The position numbers were made by a program, and so were the translations under genes. Under the pieces are notes generated by a model that was not told where the DNA came from, did not search any database, and saw nothing but the letters and a program-made list of their open reading frames with translations. Positions 30,355-42,185 of a DNA stretch of 64,000 nucleotides are shown piece after piece (the first letter of the stretch is position 1; the number at the start of each line of letters is the position of its first letter). This DNA comes from Micromonospora ferruginea. GTDB lineage: Bacteria > Actinomycetota > Actinomycetes > Mycobacteriales > Micromonosporaceae. The stretch covers positions 2,228,001 through 2,292,000 of the forward strand of contig NZ_CP059322.2 in NCBI RefSeq assembly GCF_013694245.2. Direction: 5' to 3'.

Positions 30355-33176
30355 CCGCCCCCGCACCGACCGGCCTCTTCGGCGCGCTGCGCGAACAGCT
30401 CACCGACGCCGCTGCCGCGTTCGCCGACTCCCCCGACGCGCTCGCCGGGATCCTCGCCGGCATGGTCGACGACGTCGACCGGGCACTCGGCGAACGGCTG
30501 GAGATCTTCCCGGTCTGCCACCACTCCCCCGCGTCCGCGCTGGCCATGGTCCGGCGGCTGCGCGCCCGCCCACCCAAGGTCATCTACCTCGAACTCTGCG
30601 AGGACCTGCGCCCGCTCCTCGACGAGCTGCGCAACTGCCGCCTGCCGGTGGCCGTGCAGGCGTTCGCCACCGAACTCGACGGCTTCCCCACCGAGTGGAG
30701 CCCGCTGAGCGTCATCGCACCGGTCACCGAGGCCTCCGCGGAATACCAGGCCATCGCGTACGCGCTGGACACCCCGGGCGTCGAGCTGGTGCTGGTGGAC
30801 CGCTCCACCGACCACGTCTACCAGTGGACCCCGCGCGACGACCGGCCGACCGGTCCCGACCCGACGCCGGCCACCGACGAGGACGGCGCCCTGCACGGCG
30901 ACGCGATCGGGGTGGAGATCGGCGACCTGCGCCCCCGGTTCGCCGAACTGGAGTCCTACCTGCTGCACCACGGCAAGGTGCGGCACTGGTCGGAGTGGTG
31001 GGAGCAGTACGTGGAACGCCCCCTCGCCGACGCCGACCACGACACCTACCGCCAGGTGATGGTGCTGATCGGCAGCCTGTTCCGCCGGCTGCGCCCGGCC
31101 CGGTCCGCCCGCGACGACCGCGACTCCGACCGCGAGCGCCACATGTGGACGCGGATGCGCCAGCACCTCGCCGCCACCGGCGCCGACCCGGCCGACTGCC
31201 TCTACGTCTGCGGCGCCTTCCACGCCGCCAGCCACGTCGAACAGTTCGGCCTCGACTCCACCGCGCCGGACTTCCCGATCAGCCCTCGCACCGGCACCCG
31301 CTGGCGCTACGGCCTCATCCCGTCCAGCCACTCCGCCATCGAGGCGCAGTTCGGCCTCGCCCCCGGCACCGTGTCCATCGCCGCCGCCAACTGGACCGCC
31401 GCGATCGGCCGCACCCGGCTCACCCCGTACCGGCTGGCCGGGCAGCAGACCGGGAAGAAGGGCCGCCGCGCCCGCGCCACGCCGGCGGGCGCCCCGGCCG
31501 ACACGAGCACCGACCGTCTCACCGGTTTCCTCGCCGCGCCACCCGCGCTCGACGAGCTGGACGAGGCGGAGTTGCGCGGCTGGTGCGTCGACATCGTCCG
31601 GCTCGCCCGCCGCAACGGCTACCTGGCCAGCACCGCCGACGCGATCGCCGTGTTCGAGACGTCGATCCTGCTGGCCAACCTGCGCAACCGGGCCCGGCCC
31701 ACGCCGTACGACTTCGCCGACGCCGCGGTCACCTGCATCGAGAAGGACGTGGTGCCCGGCCGCCGCGACGTGCGCCGGCTCTGCGAGATCCTGCTCGGCG
31801 GCGACCGGATCGGCCAGGTCGGCTACGACTCCCTGCCGCCGCTGGCCCGTGACGTCCTCGACCGGCTCCACCCGCTCGGCCTCGACCTGGAACGGCGCAC
31901 CGTGCAACGCGCGCTGCTCGACCTGCGCGCCGACCCGGCGCTGGCGCCCTGCTCCGACCTGCTCTGGATGCTGCGGCACCTGCTGCCCGCCGACGCGGTC
32001 CGCCCGATCATGGGCGAACGCCGCCTCGGCCACCGCTCCACGCAGGAGAGCTGGGACCTCGCCCTCGGCCGCAACCAGCGCGCCCTGATCGAGCTGGGCT
32101 ACGAGGGCGTCACCGTCGAGCAGGTGCTGGAGCAGCGGCTGCGTCGCGCCGTGCGCGGCCCGGACGCGACCGCCGCCCGCGCGCTCGCCGCGGTCGAGGA
32201 TGCCATCCGGCTGCTCGACAGCCCCCGCCTGGTCGACGAACTCGGCGCGCGGGCGGTGGAACTGCTCGCCGCCGAACGCACCGTCGACGACGCGCCGGAG
32301 GTGCTGCGGCGCATCCGCCGGCTGCTCGCCCACCACCGCACCACCGCGCCCGCGCTGCCCGCCTGGTGCCGGGCGTTCGTCACCACCGGCTACGCGCACT
32401 ACTGCACGCTGCTGCCCACCGCGTTCGTCGACGAGACGACGGGCGTCCGCCAGGTCGGCGCGATGCTCGGTTTCCTGTTCAGCATGGAGAGCCTCGCGCT
32501 GTCGCTGGGCTGTGACCGGTCGCAGCTCGAACTGGCCGTCGCGCAGGCCCACCCCGAGGCGCCGGCCAAGCTGGCGCTGCTCTGGGCGGCTCGCCACCAG
32601 CTCGGCCTGCTGCCGCTGGCGCACCTGCGCGAGCGCTGCGCCGAGCTGCTGGCCAACCCGCTTGTGGTGCCGGCGTTCCCGCACTACCTCTCCGGGTTCG
32701 TGCATGCCCTCGACCCGGTGCCGGGGCTGGCGCCGTTCGTGGTCGAGACGATGTCCGCCGCGTTCGCCGGGCTGCCCGATCCGGTGCTGCTGCCCTGGCT
32801 GCCCACCCTGATCACCACGCTGCGCGAGCACGGCCCGGAGCTGGTCCCGCTGCTGGTCCGCGAGGCGGAGCGCACCTTCCCGGCCACGCTTCCCGCGCTG
32901 GACGCCTGGACACCACCGTGGGTCGCCGCGCCCACCGCGCCGGCGCCGACTCCGCAGGCGTCCACGGGTCCGCTCGCCGGACTGCTGGTCGACCACCCGG
33001 ATGCCGTGGACGCGGTGGCCGCGTTGCTCGGCTGCGACGGGCCGTGGCGCTCCCTCGCCGGGCCCGGCCGGCCGGCCGGTGACGGCGGGTCGCCGCTGCT
33101 CGCCGCGCATCCGGACACCGCCCGCGCCGTGGCGGCCCTGCTGACGCCGGACCGCACCGGGGCCGGTACGGGGTGA
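30351..33176 (+). CDS. DUF5682 protein (YehM-like)
   Basis: This large 941-residue protein of unknown function belongs to the DUF5682 family and regularly accompanies AAA/vWA/SWIM genes. The N-terminal third carries the family hallmark EIFPVCHHSPASALAMV (around residue 52) and PKVIYLELCEDLRPLLDEL. Later blocks include CLYVCGAFHAASHVEQFGL and a long helical C-terminal half. There is no signal peptide. The start is a GTG at 30351 overlapping the AAA stop, so it is the last gene of the five-gene cassette. The conserved His/Ser/Cys-containing N-terminal motif looks enzyme-like, but no reaction has been assigned that I know of. Confidence 0.82.
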   Translation: MTAPAPTGLFGALREQLTDAAAAFADSPDALAGILAGMVDDVDRALGERLEIFPVCHHSPASALAMVRRLRARPPKVIYLELCEDLRPLLDELRNCRLPVAVQAFATELDGFPTEWSPLSVIAPVTEASAEYQAIAYALDTPGVELVLVDRSTDHVYQWTPRDDRPTGPDPTPATDEDGALHGDAIGVEIGDLRPRFAELESYLLHHGKVRHWSEWWEQYVERPLADADHDTYRQVMVLIGSLFRRLRPARSARDDRDSDRERHMWTRMRQHLAATGADPADCLYVCGAFHAASHVEQFGLDSTAPDFPISPRTGTRWRYGLIPSSHSAIEAQFGLAPGTVSIAAANWTAAIGRTRLTPYRLAGQQTGKKGRRARATPAGAPADTSTDRLTGFLAAPPALDELDEAELRGWCVDIVRLARRNGYLASTADAIAVFETSILLANLRNRARPTPYDFADAAVTCIEKDVVPGRRDVRRLCEILLGGDRIGQVGYDSLPPLARDVLDRLHPLGLDLERRTVQRALLDLRADPALAPCSDLLWMLRHLLPADAVRPIMGERRLGHRSTQESWDLALGRNQRALIELGYEGVTVEQVLEQRLRRAVRGPDATAARALAAVEDAIRLLDSPRLVDELGARAVELLAAERTVDDAPEVLRRIRRLLAHHRTTAPALPAWCRAFVTTGYAHYCTLLPTAFVDETTGVRQVGAMLGFLFSMESLALSLGCDRSQLELAVAQAHPEAPAKLALLWAARHQLGLLPLAHLRERCAELLANPLVVPAFPHYLSGFVHALDPVPGLAPFVVETMSAAFAGLPDPVLLPWLPTLITTLREHGPELVPLLVREAERTFPATLPALDAWTPPWVAAPTAPAPTPQASTGPLAGLLVDHPDAVDAVAALLGCDGPWRSLAGPGRPAGDGGSPLLAAHPDTARAVAALLTPDRTGAGTG

Positions 33177-33263
33177 CCGGGGGCCGTGCGGCGGACCGGG
33201 CCGCAGCCCGACGGTAGCCCGTCGCGGTTCGGGCCGGTTGCCGGCGGCGGGCACCATGGAGTG

Positions 33264-33644
33264 GTGATCCGCTTCCTGCTGAACCTGCTGTGGCTCGTCT
33301 TCGGCGGCGGCCTCGTCCTGGCCGTGGGCTACGGCGTGGCCGCCCTGATCTGCTTCGTCCTGGTCGTCACCATCCCGTTCGGTGTCGCCTCGCTGCGCCT
33401 CGCCTCGTACGCGTTGTGGCCGTTCGGCCGCACGCTGGTGCCGAAGCCGGGCGCCGGGGTGCCGTCCGGGCTGGCGAACGTGCTGTGGGTGGTGCTGGCC
33501 GGCTGGTGGCTGGCCCTGTCGCACATCCTCGCCGGGGTCGCGCTCTGCGTGACGATCATCGGCATCCCGTTCGGGGTGGCCAACTTCAAGCTGGTCCCGG
33601 CCGCGCTCTGGCCGCTCGGCCAGGAGGTCGTCGAGACCCCCTGA
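33264..33644 (+). CDS. YccF-domain inner-membrane protein
   Basis: This is a small membrane protein of about 126 residues in the YccF family. Two similar halves each hold a hydrophobic helix pair ending in IPFGV (VTIPFGVASLRLASYALWPFG and IIGIPFGVANFKLVPAALWP), the internal duplication typical of the family. The function is unknown. Two consecutive GTG codons (33261, 33264) are candidate starts, with GGAG very close upstream; a more distant in-frame start at 33186 would add a polar, non-conserved leader. It lies 87 bases after the DUF5682 gene and appears unrelated to it. Confidence 0.85.
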   Translation: MIRFLLNLLWLVFGGGLVLAVGYGVAALICFVLVVTIPFGVASLRLASYALWPFGRTLVPKPGAGVPSGLANVLWVVLAGWWLALSHILAGVALCVTIIGIPFGVANFKLVPAALWPLGQEVVETP

Positions 33645-34103
33645 CCCGGCGGGCCACCCGGCGGCACCCCTGCCCGGCGCCTTTCGAGCTGAGAGCGGAG
33701 GCGACTCGGCTTCGCGGCCGGACGCACCGCCCGGCGCGGGAGTGCGTCACTACGCGAGAGGGCCTGTCGAGGCCGGGCGGTGGACACCGCCGTGCGGCAC
33801 GACGCCAGAGGGACAGTCGAGGCCGGGGCGGCGGACACCGCTGGCCCCGGTGAGCGAGTCGCTGGACGGCCGCCCCCTGAGTCGCCCGCGCTCTCAAGTC
33901 GAAAGGCGAGGCGGACGAGCGGGTGACCCGGGCGCTGTCCGGTGGCGAGGACTCGGTCAGCCCGCGAACTCCGCCCGGCGGCCCCGGTGATCCGCGTTCG
34001 CCCGCTTCGGGCCCCGTGCCGGGCCTGGTCACACCGCCTAGAGCATCCTAGGAGGATAGCGTGGTGGTCGGATGACGTGAACCCGGCTCACGGTGGGCGA
34101 ACC
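33645..34103. other. Intergenic region between yccF-like and FkbM genes
   Basis: These 459 bases have no convincing gene. They contain a 7-base inverted repeat (33721-33727 with 33742-33748), a roughly 50-base tandem imperfect repeat (33751-33850) and a GCATCCTAGGA motif at 34043-34053. Frames open here because of base composition only. Confidence 0.5.
33751..33850. repeat. Two tandem imperfect copies of a ~50-base unit
   Basis: Copy one (33751-33800) and copy two (33801-33850) share GTCGAGGCCGGG, GGACACCGC and AGAGGG at the same spacing, with about 80 percent identity over the first 41 bases. No function is evident. It could be a decayed duplication or a paired binding site. Confidence 0.6.
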
Positions 34104-34892
34104 GTGACTACCGTCGGTGAGGTGGGAGATCGGGAGGGTGTGCTCGAGGCGCTCAGGGCGGATCCCGCGATGGCCGGCCTGCGCCGGTCGCTCGATTTCT
34201 ACCACGGTGACCCGGCACGCGAGGCGGCGCTCGACGCGTTCTACGCCCCGCTGGTCCGTGCCGGCGACCTGGTCCTCGACGTCGGCGCGCACGTCGGCGA
34301 CCGGCTCGCCAGCTTCCGCCGGCTCGGCGCCCGGGTGGTCGCGGTGGAGCCGCAACCGCTGTGCGCCCGGGTGCTGCGCGCCCTGCACGCCGGCGACGAC
34401 GCGGTGACGGTGGTGGAGGCGGCCTGCGGAGCGACGACCGGACCGGTCCGGCTGCACGTGAACTCCGCCAACCCGACCGTCTCCACCGCCTCCCCCGGCT
34501 TCGTCCGGGCCGCCGACCGGGCCGCCGGCTGGGAGGGCCAGACCTGGGACGACGAGATCGAGGTGGGCGGCACCACGTTGGACGCGCTCGTCGACGCGTA
34601 CGGCCGGCCGGCGTTCGTGAAGATCGACGTGGAGGGCTTCGAGGACGCCGTGCTGGCCGGGTTGAGCCGCCCGGTGCCGGCGCTGTCGTTCGAGTTCACC
34701 ACGATCACCCGGGACCTGGCCGGGCACTGTCTGGAGCGGCTGACCACGCTCGGTTTCACCGCGTTCACGGTGGCGCTCGGCGACGAGACGACGTTCGCGC
34801 TGCCCGGCTGGGGGCCGGCCGGCGCGGTGGCGGCGTATCTGGACGGGTTGCCGCACGAGGCGAACGCCGGCGACGTGTACGCGCGAAGCTGA
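34104..34892 (+). CDS. FkbM-family SAM-dependent methyltransferase
   Basis: This methyltransferase has about 262 residues and is similar to FkbM, which O-methylates natural products or glycans. The SAM site is LVLDVGAHVGDRLASFRRLG, with motif II VVAVEPQPLCARV. The FkbM-specific C-terminal block is PAFVKIDVEGFEDAVLAGL. I chose the GTG at 34104 because conserved helices begin shortly after it; an in-frame start at 33942 would add 54 residues of repetitive sequence. The substrate is unknown, and no sugar or polyketide genes adjoin it. The 223-base region downstream holds the control sequences of the LacI gene. Confidence 0.82.
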   Translation: MTTVGEVGDREGVLEALRADPAMAGLRRSLDFYHGDPAREAALDAFYAPLVRAGDLVLDVGAHVGDRLASFRRLGARVVAVEPQPLCARVLRALHAGDDAVTVVEAACGATTGPVRLHVNSANPTVSTASPGFVRAADRAAGWEGQTWDDEIEVGGTTLDALVDAYGRPAFVKIDVEGFEDAVLAGLSRPVPALSFEFTTITRDLAGHCLERLTTLGFTAFTVALGDETTFALPGWGPAGAVAAYLDGLPHEANAGDVYARS

Positions 34893-34974
34893 GCACCGTC
34901 CACACCGGAACCTGCCGATCGCACTGCATCGACGCTGCTCACCGGCTTGATCGACGCATCCGCTGCCTGGCCAC

Positions 34975-34998
34975 TTTTTTCAGGTGTCGAACTTAGGC
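34975..34998 (+). promoter_or_regulatory. T6-led 24-base motif upstream of the LacI regulator, repeated before the GH30 gene
   Basis: The 24-base stretch begins TTTTTTCAGGTG and ends TTAGGC. It matches 18 of 24 positions of bases 43646-43669, upstream of the GH30 gene. Both copies lie in otherwise GC-rich spacers before genes of the same glycan locus. It may be a shared operator or promoter element; no protein can be assigned. Confidence 0.35.
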
Positions 34999-35055
34999 AT
35001 GTTTCGTTACCGGCCCGTTATTGACGTGACCGGCGCCACTTCGGTTGACTGCCAC

Positions 35056-35079
35056 GGAACCGCTACCGCAACCGGTTCC
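35056..35079. promoter_or_regulatory. Inverted repeat, candidate operator of the LacI-family regulator
   Basis: GGAACCG (35056-35062) and CGGTTCC (35073-35079) are perfect inverted arms 10 bases apart. The right arm overlaps the 8-base palindrome AACCGGTT (35070-35077). It lies 37 bases upstream of the lacI-type GTG, a usual position for autoregulation. Confidence 0.45.
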
Positions 35080-35115
35080 GAAACATCCCCCGTCCCTGCG
35101 TCCCGGGAGCGTCCC

Positions 35116-36117
35116 GTGCCGATCACCATCGCCGACGTCGCGACCCGCGCCGGGGTGAGCAAGACGACCGTCTCGCGGGTGCTCAACGGCAAGGGCGAGG
35201 TGCACATCCGCACCGCCGACCGGGTCCGCGCGGTGATCAGCGACCTGGGCTACGTGCCGAGCGCCCGCGCGGTCGGGCTGGCCCGCGGGCGGACCCGGGT
35301 GGTCGGCATGCTGGTGCCGGCCCTGACCTGGCCCTGGATGGGCGAGGTGTTGCAGGGCGCGGCCGACGCGGTCGAGGCCGAGGGCTACGGCATGCTGCTG
35401 TTCACCTGCACCCACGGCGACGAGTCGATGCGGCGGTTCGCCTCCCAGGTCTCCGCCAAGTCCTTCGACGGCCTGCTCGTGGTCGAACCCGAGGGCACCC
35501 TGGACTACATCACCGGGCTGCACCGGCGCGGCCTGCCGGTGATCCTCATCGACGACCGTGGCCACCAGCCCGGCTTTCCGTCGGTGCGGACCACCAACGA
35601 GGACGGCGCCCGGGCCGCCGCCGCGCACCTGCTCTCCCTCGGCCGTCGCCGGCCGCTGGTCATCACCGGGCTGCGCCGGTTCGGCTGCACCCGGGAGCGG
35701 CTCGCCGGGTTCGCCGGCGGGTACGCCGACGCTGGCGTACCCGTCGCGCCGGAGCGGGTGGTGGAGGGCGACTTCACGTTCGAGTGCGGGCGCGCGGCGG
35801 TGCGGCGGCTGCTCGCCGACGGCGTGCCGTTCGACGCGGTCTTCGCGCACAACGACCTCTCCGCCGCCGGGGCGCTGCAGGCGTTGCGCGACGCCGGCCG
35901 GCGCGTCCCGCAGGACGTGGCGGTGGTCGGCTTCGACGACCTGCCGCTCGCCGGGCACACCCATCCCCCGCTCAGCTCGGTGCGGCAACCGCTGCGCGAG
36001 ATGGGCACGGCCGCCGCCCGGCTGCTCATCGCCCACCTGACCGGCACCCCGCTGCCCGACACCCCGACCGTCATCCCGACCGGCTTCGCCGCCCGCGCCT
36101 CCACCCACGTCACCTGA
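35116..36117 (+). CDS. LacI/CebR-family transcriptional regulator of the glycan operon
   Basis: This 333-residue LacI-type repressor has an N-terminal helix-turn-helix at residues 3-24 ([20 protein letters not shown]) and the hinge region. A periplasmic-binding-like sugar-sensing domain follows from about residue 60 ([46 protein letters not shown]). The GTG at 35116 with GGGAG 7 bases upstream gives the normal LacI start; a frame reaching 34984 reads through promoter sequence. It directly precedes the ABC transporter and beta-glucosidase genes on the same strand (122-base gap) and should control them in response to an oligosaccharide. The inducer is unknown. Confidence 0.92.
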   Translation: MPITIADVATRAGVSKTTVSRVLNGKGEVHIRTADRVRAVISDLGYVPSARAVGLARGRTRVVGMLVPALTWPWMGEVLQGAADAVEAEGYGMLLFTCTHGDESMRRFASQVSAKSFDGLLVVEPEGTLDYITGLHRRGLPVILIDDRGHQPGFPSVRTTNEDGARAAAAHLLSLGRRRPLVITGLRRFGCTRERLAGFAGGYADAGVPVAPERVVEGDFTFECGRAAVRRLLADGVPFDAVFAHNDLSAAGALQALRDAGRRVPQDVAVVGFDDLPLAGHTHPPLSSVRQPLREMGTAAARLLIAHLTGTPLPDTPTVIPTGFAARASTHVT

Positions 36118-36239
36118 GCGTCACCCCGCCGCACCCGGCGACCACGCCGGTGGGCAGCCAGCCCGCCGGTGCACCACCGCACACCCTCCATCCACCACAT
36201 CCCGCCCGAGGACACGCGGGACCACCGAGGGAGACCTCC

Positions 36240-37919
36240 ATGAGAAGACGGCAACTCCTCGCCGCCGCGCTGGCCGGCGCGATGGTCACCACCACTGTGG
36301 CCGCCTGCGGCGACAGCCCGAACGCGAACAAGAAGAGCGGCCAGGCCGCGACCGTGCTGAACGTCGGCATGCCCAACGGCCCGCAGGCGGAGAACAACAA
36401 CCCGTTCCTCACCACCTCGGCCGCCGCGTCGCTGGGCTACCGGTGGCAGATCTACGAGCCGCTGATGATGTGGAACCCGGTCAAGCCGGCCGAGCCGTTC
36501 AAGCCGTGGCTGGCCACCAAGGCCGAGTGGTCGGCGGACTACAAGTCGGTCAAGGTGACCATCCGCGACAACGCCACCTGGTCGGACGGGCAGAAGGTGA
36601 CCGCCGAGGACGTCGCGTTCACCTACAACCTGGTCAAGAAGTTCCCCGCGCTCAACGACCAGGGCGTGCCGTACACCGACGCGACCGCGAGCGGCAACGA
36701 CGTCACCATCACCATGTCCAGCCCGCAGTTCGTCAACCAGCAGAAGGTGCTGTGGCGGGTGCCGATCGTGCCGAAGCACCTGTGGGAGAAGATCGCCGAC
36801 CCGACCACCGACCCGGTGAAGCAGCCGGTCGGCAGCGGCCCCTACACGCTCAAGTCGTTCACCCCGGCGACCACCACGCTGACCGTGCGCGACGGCGGCT
36901 ACTGGCAGGACGCGCCGAAGGTCAAGGAGCTGCGGTTCACCTCGTACACCGACAACAGCGCGCAGACCACGGCGCTGGCCAACGGCGAGTCGGAGTGGAG
37001 CTTCGTCTTCATCCCCAACTACCAGACCGTGTTCGTGGCCAAGGACCAGAAGAACCACAAGGTGTGGGCGCCGCCGGTGCTGGGCATCCACGGCCTCTAC
37101 CTGAACACCACGAAGAAGCCGTTCGACGACCCGACGCTGCGCAAGGCGATGAACATGGTCGTCGACCGGTCGGACATCTTCACCACCGCCGAGGCGGCCT
37201 ACTTCCACCCCGAGGTCAAGAGCGTGACCGGCCTGCCCAGCCCGGCCGGTGACTCGTTCATCGCGCCGGAGTACAAGGGGCAGGAGCACAAGGTCGACGT
37301 CGAGGGCGCCAAGGCGCTGCTCACCGGCGCGGGCTACAAGCTCGACGGCACCACGCTCAAGGACAAGGGCGGCAAGCCGGTCACGATCAAGCTGACCGAC
37401 CCGGCCGGCTGGTCCGACTACCAGACCAGCCTGGAGATCGTGAAGGACAACCTGTCGAAGATCGGCATCGCGGCGACCATCGACAAGGCCAACCAGGACG
37501 CCTGGTTCCGCAACGTGGAGCAGGGCAACTTCGACGCCACCTTCCGCTGGACCGAGAGCGGCGCCACGCCGTACGACATCTACCGGACGATCATGGACGG
37601 TCGGGTGCTCAAGCCGATCGGCACCGCGTCGCCGGCCGGCAACTTCGGCCGCTTCACCAATCAGGCGGCGACCGACGCGCTGGTCTCGTACGCCAACGCG
37701 ACCGACGACGCCACCCGCACCACCGCGCTCGCCACGCTCCAGAAGATCTTCGTGGAGCAGACGCCGATGATCCCGGTCGGCGCGGACAACATCGGCGGCG
37801 CGTACAGCGTGAAGAACTGGACCGGCTGGCCGGACGACTCGAACCCGTACGGCGCGCTGCAGCCCACCCAACCCAACGCGCTGGACGTGGTGCTGCACCT
37901 CAAGCCGACCGCCGGCTGA
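36240..37919 (+). CDS. Family-5 extracellular solute-binding lipoprotein
   Basis: This is the substrate-binding lipoprotein of an Opp/Dpp-class ABC importer, 559 residues. It has a twin-basic n-region ([13 protein letters not shown]), a hydrophobic core and the lipobox VAAC with Cys at about 23. The family-5 fold follows with [41 protein letters not shown] and [11 protein letters not shown]. Although the family usually binds peptides, some members bind cello- or other oligosaccharides. Its place between a LacI regulator and a GH1 beta-glucosidase argues for a beta-linked oligosaccharide here. A strong stem-loop just after the stop probably lets this gene be expressed above the downstream genes. 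Confidence 0.9.
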   Translation: MRRRQLLAAALAGAMVTTTVAACGDSPNANKKSGQAATVLNVGMPNGPQAENNNPFLTTSAAASLGYRWQIYEPLMMWNPVKPAEPFKPWLATKAEWSADYKSVKVTIRDNATWSDGQKVTAEDVAFTYNLVKKFPALNDQGVPYTDATASGNDVTITMSSPQFVNQQKVLWRVPIVPKHLWEKIADPTTDPVKQPVGSGPYTLKSFTPATTTLTVRDGGYWQDAPKVKELRFTSYTDNSAQTTALANGESEWSFVFIPNYQTVFVAKDQKNHKVWAPPVLGIHGLYLNTTKKPFDDPTLRKAMNMVVDRSDIFTTAEAAYFHPEVKSVTGLPSPAGDSFIAPEYKGQEHKVDVEGAKALLTGAGYKLDGTTLKDKGGKPVTIKLTDPAGWSDYQTSLEIVKDNLSKIGIAATIDKANQDAWFRNVEQGNFDATFRWTESGATPYDIYRTIMDGRVLKPIGTASPAGNFGRFTNQAATDALVSYANATDDATRTTALATLQKIFVEQTPMIPVGADNIGGAYSVKNWTGWPDDSNPYGALQPTQPNALDVVLHLKPTAG

Positions 37920-37927
37920 CCCGGCGT

Positions 37928-37965
37928 CGCCGCCCCGGCCGGCACGCCCGCCGGCCGGGGCGGCG
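37928..37965 (+). promoter_or_regulatory. Stem-loop after the binding-protein gene (attenuator or mRNA stabiliser)
   Basis: Arms 37928-37943 and 37950-37965 pair perfectly over 16 G/C-rich bases with a 6-base loop, 8 bases after the stop. Hairpins at this point in ABC operons commonly stabilise the binding-protein message or partly terminate, raising the binding protein over the membrane parts. No U tract follows. Confidence 0.7.
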
Positions 37966-38007
37966 GACCCCGCCCTCACCCCCGGCAACCTCAGACAGGA
38001 ATTCGGC

Positions 38008-39131
38008 ATGACGACGACCGAGAGCGCCCCGGCGCCGGCCGACGAGGTGGTGCTGGAGGCCGTCGGCCTGACCAAGCACTTCCCGGTGCGCCGGCGGCTG
38101 CGCGACCTCCTCTCCCGGAACCCGGCGGTGGTGCACGCCGTCGACGACGTCTCGATCGCGCTGCGCCGCGGCCGGGTGACCGCGCTGGTCGGCGAGTCCG
38201 GCTCCGGCAAGTCCACGGTGGCCCGGCTGCTGGCCCAGCTCTACCCGCGCACCGGCGGCGACATCCGGCTGCACGGCGCCTCGACCCGGGTGCACGGCGG
38301 CCGCCGCTTCCGGGCGTACGTGCGGCGGGTGCAGTTGATCCTCCAGGACCCGTTCGCGTCGCTGAACCCGGTGCACACGGTCCGCTACCACCTGACCCGG
38401 TCGCTGCGCATCCACGGCAACGCCGGATCCGGCCCGGACGGGCTGGAGCGGGCGCTCGCCGACCTGCTCACCCGGGTCAGCCTCACCCCGCCGGAGCGCT
38501 ACCTCGACGCGTTCCCGCACGAGCTGTCCGGCGGGCAGCGCCAGCGCGTCGCCATCGCCCGGGCGCTCGGCGCCGACCCGGAGGTGCTGCTCGCCGACGA
38601 GCCGGTGTCGATGCTTGACGTCTCGATCCGCCTCGGCGTGCTCAACCTGCTCCAGGACCTCAAGGACCGGCTGAACCTGGCGATCCTCTACATCACCCAC
38701 GACATCGCCTCGGCCCGCTACTTCGCCGACGAGACCATCGTCATGTACGCCGGCCGGATGGTCGAGGGCGGCGACAGCGAGACGGTCACCCAACGGCCGG
38801 CGCACCCGTACACCCGGTTGTTGACCGACTCGGCGCCGGACCCGGACCGCATCACCGGCGCCGGCGCGGACGCCGAAGCGGCGAGCGAGCGCGGGCAGGG
38901 CGAGCCGCCGAGCCTGATCCGCCCGCCGGCCGGCTGCCGGTTCCACCCGCGCTGCCCGCACGCCATGCCCCGGTGCACCACCGAGCTGCCGCCGCCGATC
39001 CCGGTCGAGGACCGGCCCGGGCACTGGGCGGCGTGCTGGCTGTTCGACCCGGACACCGTCGCGGCCGGGAAGACCGGAACCGCCACGGCGACCCCGACGG
39101 CCGGCGCCACCGCCGGACAGGAGGCGACCCG

Positions 39132-39135
<4 letters not shown>
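38008..39135 (+). CDS. Opp/Dpp-type ABC transporter ATPase (DppF-like)
   Basis: This 375-residue ATP-binding subunit energises the importer on the cytoplasmic face. Walker A is GESGSGKST (about residues 66-74). The Q-loop is [12 protein letters not shown], the signature is [15 protein letters not shown], Walker B is VLLADEP and the switch His is in YITHD. The C-terminal oligopeptide-transporter tail ([12 protein letters not shown] and a Cys-containing [14 protein letters not shown]) is the family extension that can bind an iron-sulfur cluster in some members. AGGAA precedes the ATG. Its stop overlaps the first permease start (ATGA). Confidence 0.92.
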
Positions 39136-40109
<974 letters not shown>

Positions 40110-40112
40110 GCG

Positions 40113-41143
40113 ATGACACTCTCCCCGTCCAGCATCGAGCAGGTCATCCCCGGCCAGGGCGCGATGGCGCAGCCGTCGGCCAAGGCGCGCCGCCGCCGGT
40201 TCCGCTTCGTGGCGAACGCCAAGGCCGCGACCGGGCTGGTCGTCCTCGGCGTGTACGCGCTGCTGGCGGTGATCGGCCCGTGGATCGCGCCGTACGACCC
40301 GGACGCGCGGGGCGCCGACGTGCTCCAGGCGCCGTCGTCCCGGCACTGGTTCGGCACCACCCACCTCGGGCAGGACATCTTCAGTCAGATCCTGGTCGGC
40401 GCGCGCAGCGTGATGGTGGTGGGGCTGATCGCCGGCGTGCTGGCCACCATCCTGTCCATCCTGATCGGCGTCACCGCCGGCTATCTGGGCGGCGCGGCCG
40501 ACGAGAGCCTGTCCGCGCTGTCCAACGTGTTCCTGGTGATCCCCGCGCTGCCGCTGATCATCATCGTGGCGTCCCTCGTCGACCAGGCCGGCGACCTGCT
40601 GGTCGCGCTCATCATCGGGCTCACCTCGTGGGCCTGGGGGGCCCGGGTGCTGCGCGCCCAGACACTGTCGTTGCGCCGCCGCGACTACGTGGAGGCGGCC
40701 CGGGCCACCGGCGAGCGGACCTGGCGGATCATCGGGTTCGAGATCCTGCCGAACCTCACCGCGATCATCGCGTCCGGATTCGTCGGCACGGTCATCTTCG
40801 CGGTGATGTCGGAGATCACCCTGGCGTTCATCGGCATCTCCTCGGTCAGCTCCTGGAACTGGGGCACCATCCTGTTCTGGGCGCAGGGCCAGCAGGCGCT
40901 CGCGCAGGGCGCCTGGTGGTGGTTCGTGCCGGCCGGGCTGGCCATCGCGCTGCTCGGCACCGCGCTCGCGCTGATCAACTTCGGGATCGACGAGTTCGTC
41001 AGCCCCCGGCTGCGCACCGGCGGCCGGACCCGGATCCGCACCGCCGACGGCCGCACCGTGCGGATGCGGGTCGGCTTCACCCCCGTGCTGGCCCCGAAGC
41101 CGGCTCCCGTGCCGATGCCTGACACCCGAGAGGACCGGACCTC

Positions 41144-41147
<4 letters not shown>
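40113..41147 (+). CDS. ABC transporter permease (DppC-like)
   Basis: This 344-residue second permease has the DppC-type polar N-terminus (about 35 residues). Helix one, VLGVYALLAVIGPWIAPYDP, is followed by HWFGTTHLGQDIFSQIL. The EAA loop is RRDYVEAARATGERTWRIIG. The C-terminus is longer than usual, with a basic, Pro-rich tail (RIRTADGRTVRMRVG). It starts 3 bases after the first permease, and its stop overlaps the next ATPase start (ATGA). Confidence 0.92.
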
Positions 41148-42151
<1,004 letters not shown>

Positions 42152-42185
42152 GAAGTCCGAGCCCACCGCTACCGCGAGGAGAACC

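Noticed and set aside
29295..33524. A 1409-codon open frame on the minus strand
   Set aside because: It is antisense to the AAA and DUF5682 genes and composed of Arg/Gly/Gln-rich low-complexity residues, a by-product of GC-rich third positions.
33942..34103. Long N-terminal extension of the FkbM protein
   Set aside because: The added 54 residues are Arg/Pro-rich, cross the CCTAGG motif and lack a ribosome site; the methyltransferase fold starts after 34104.
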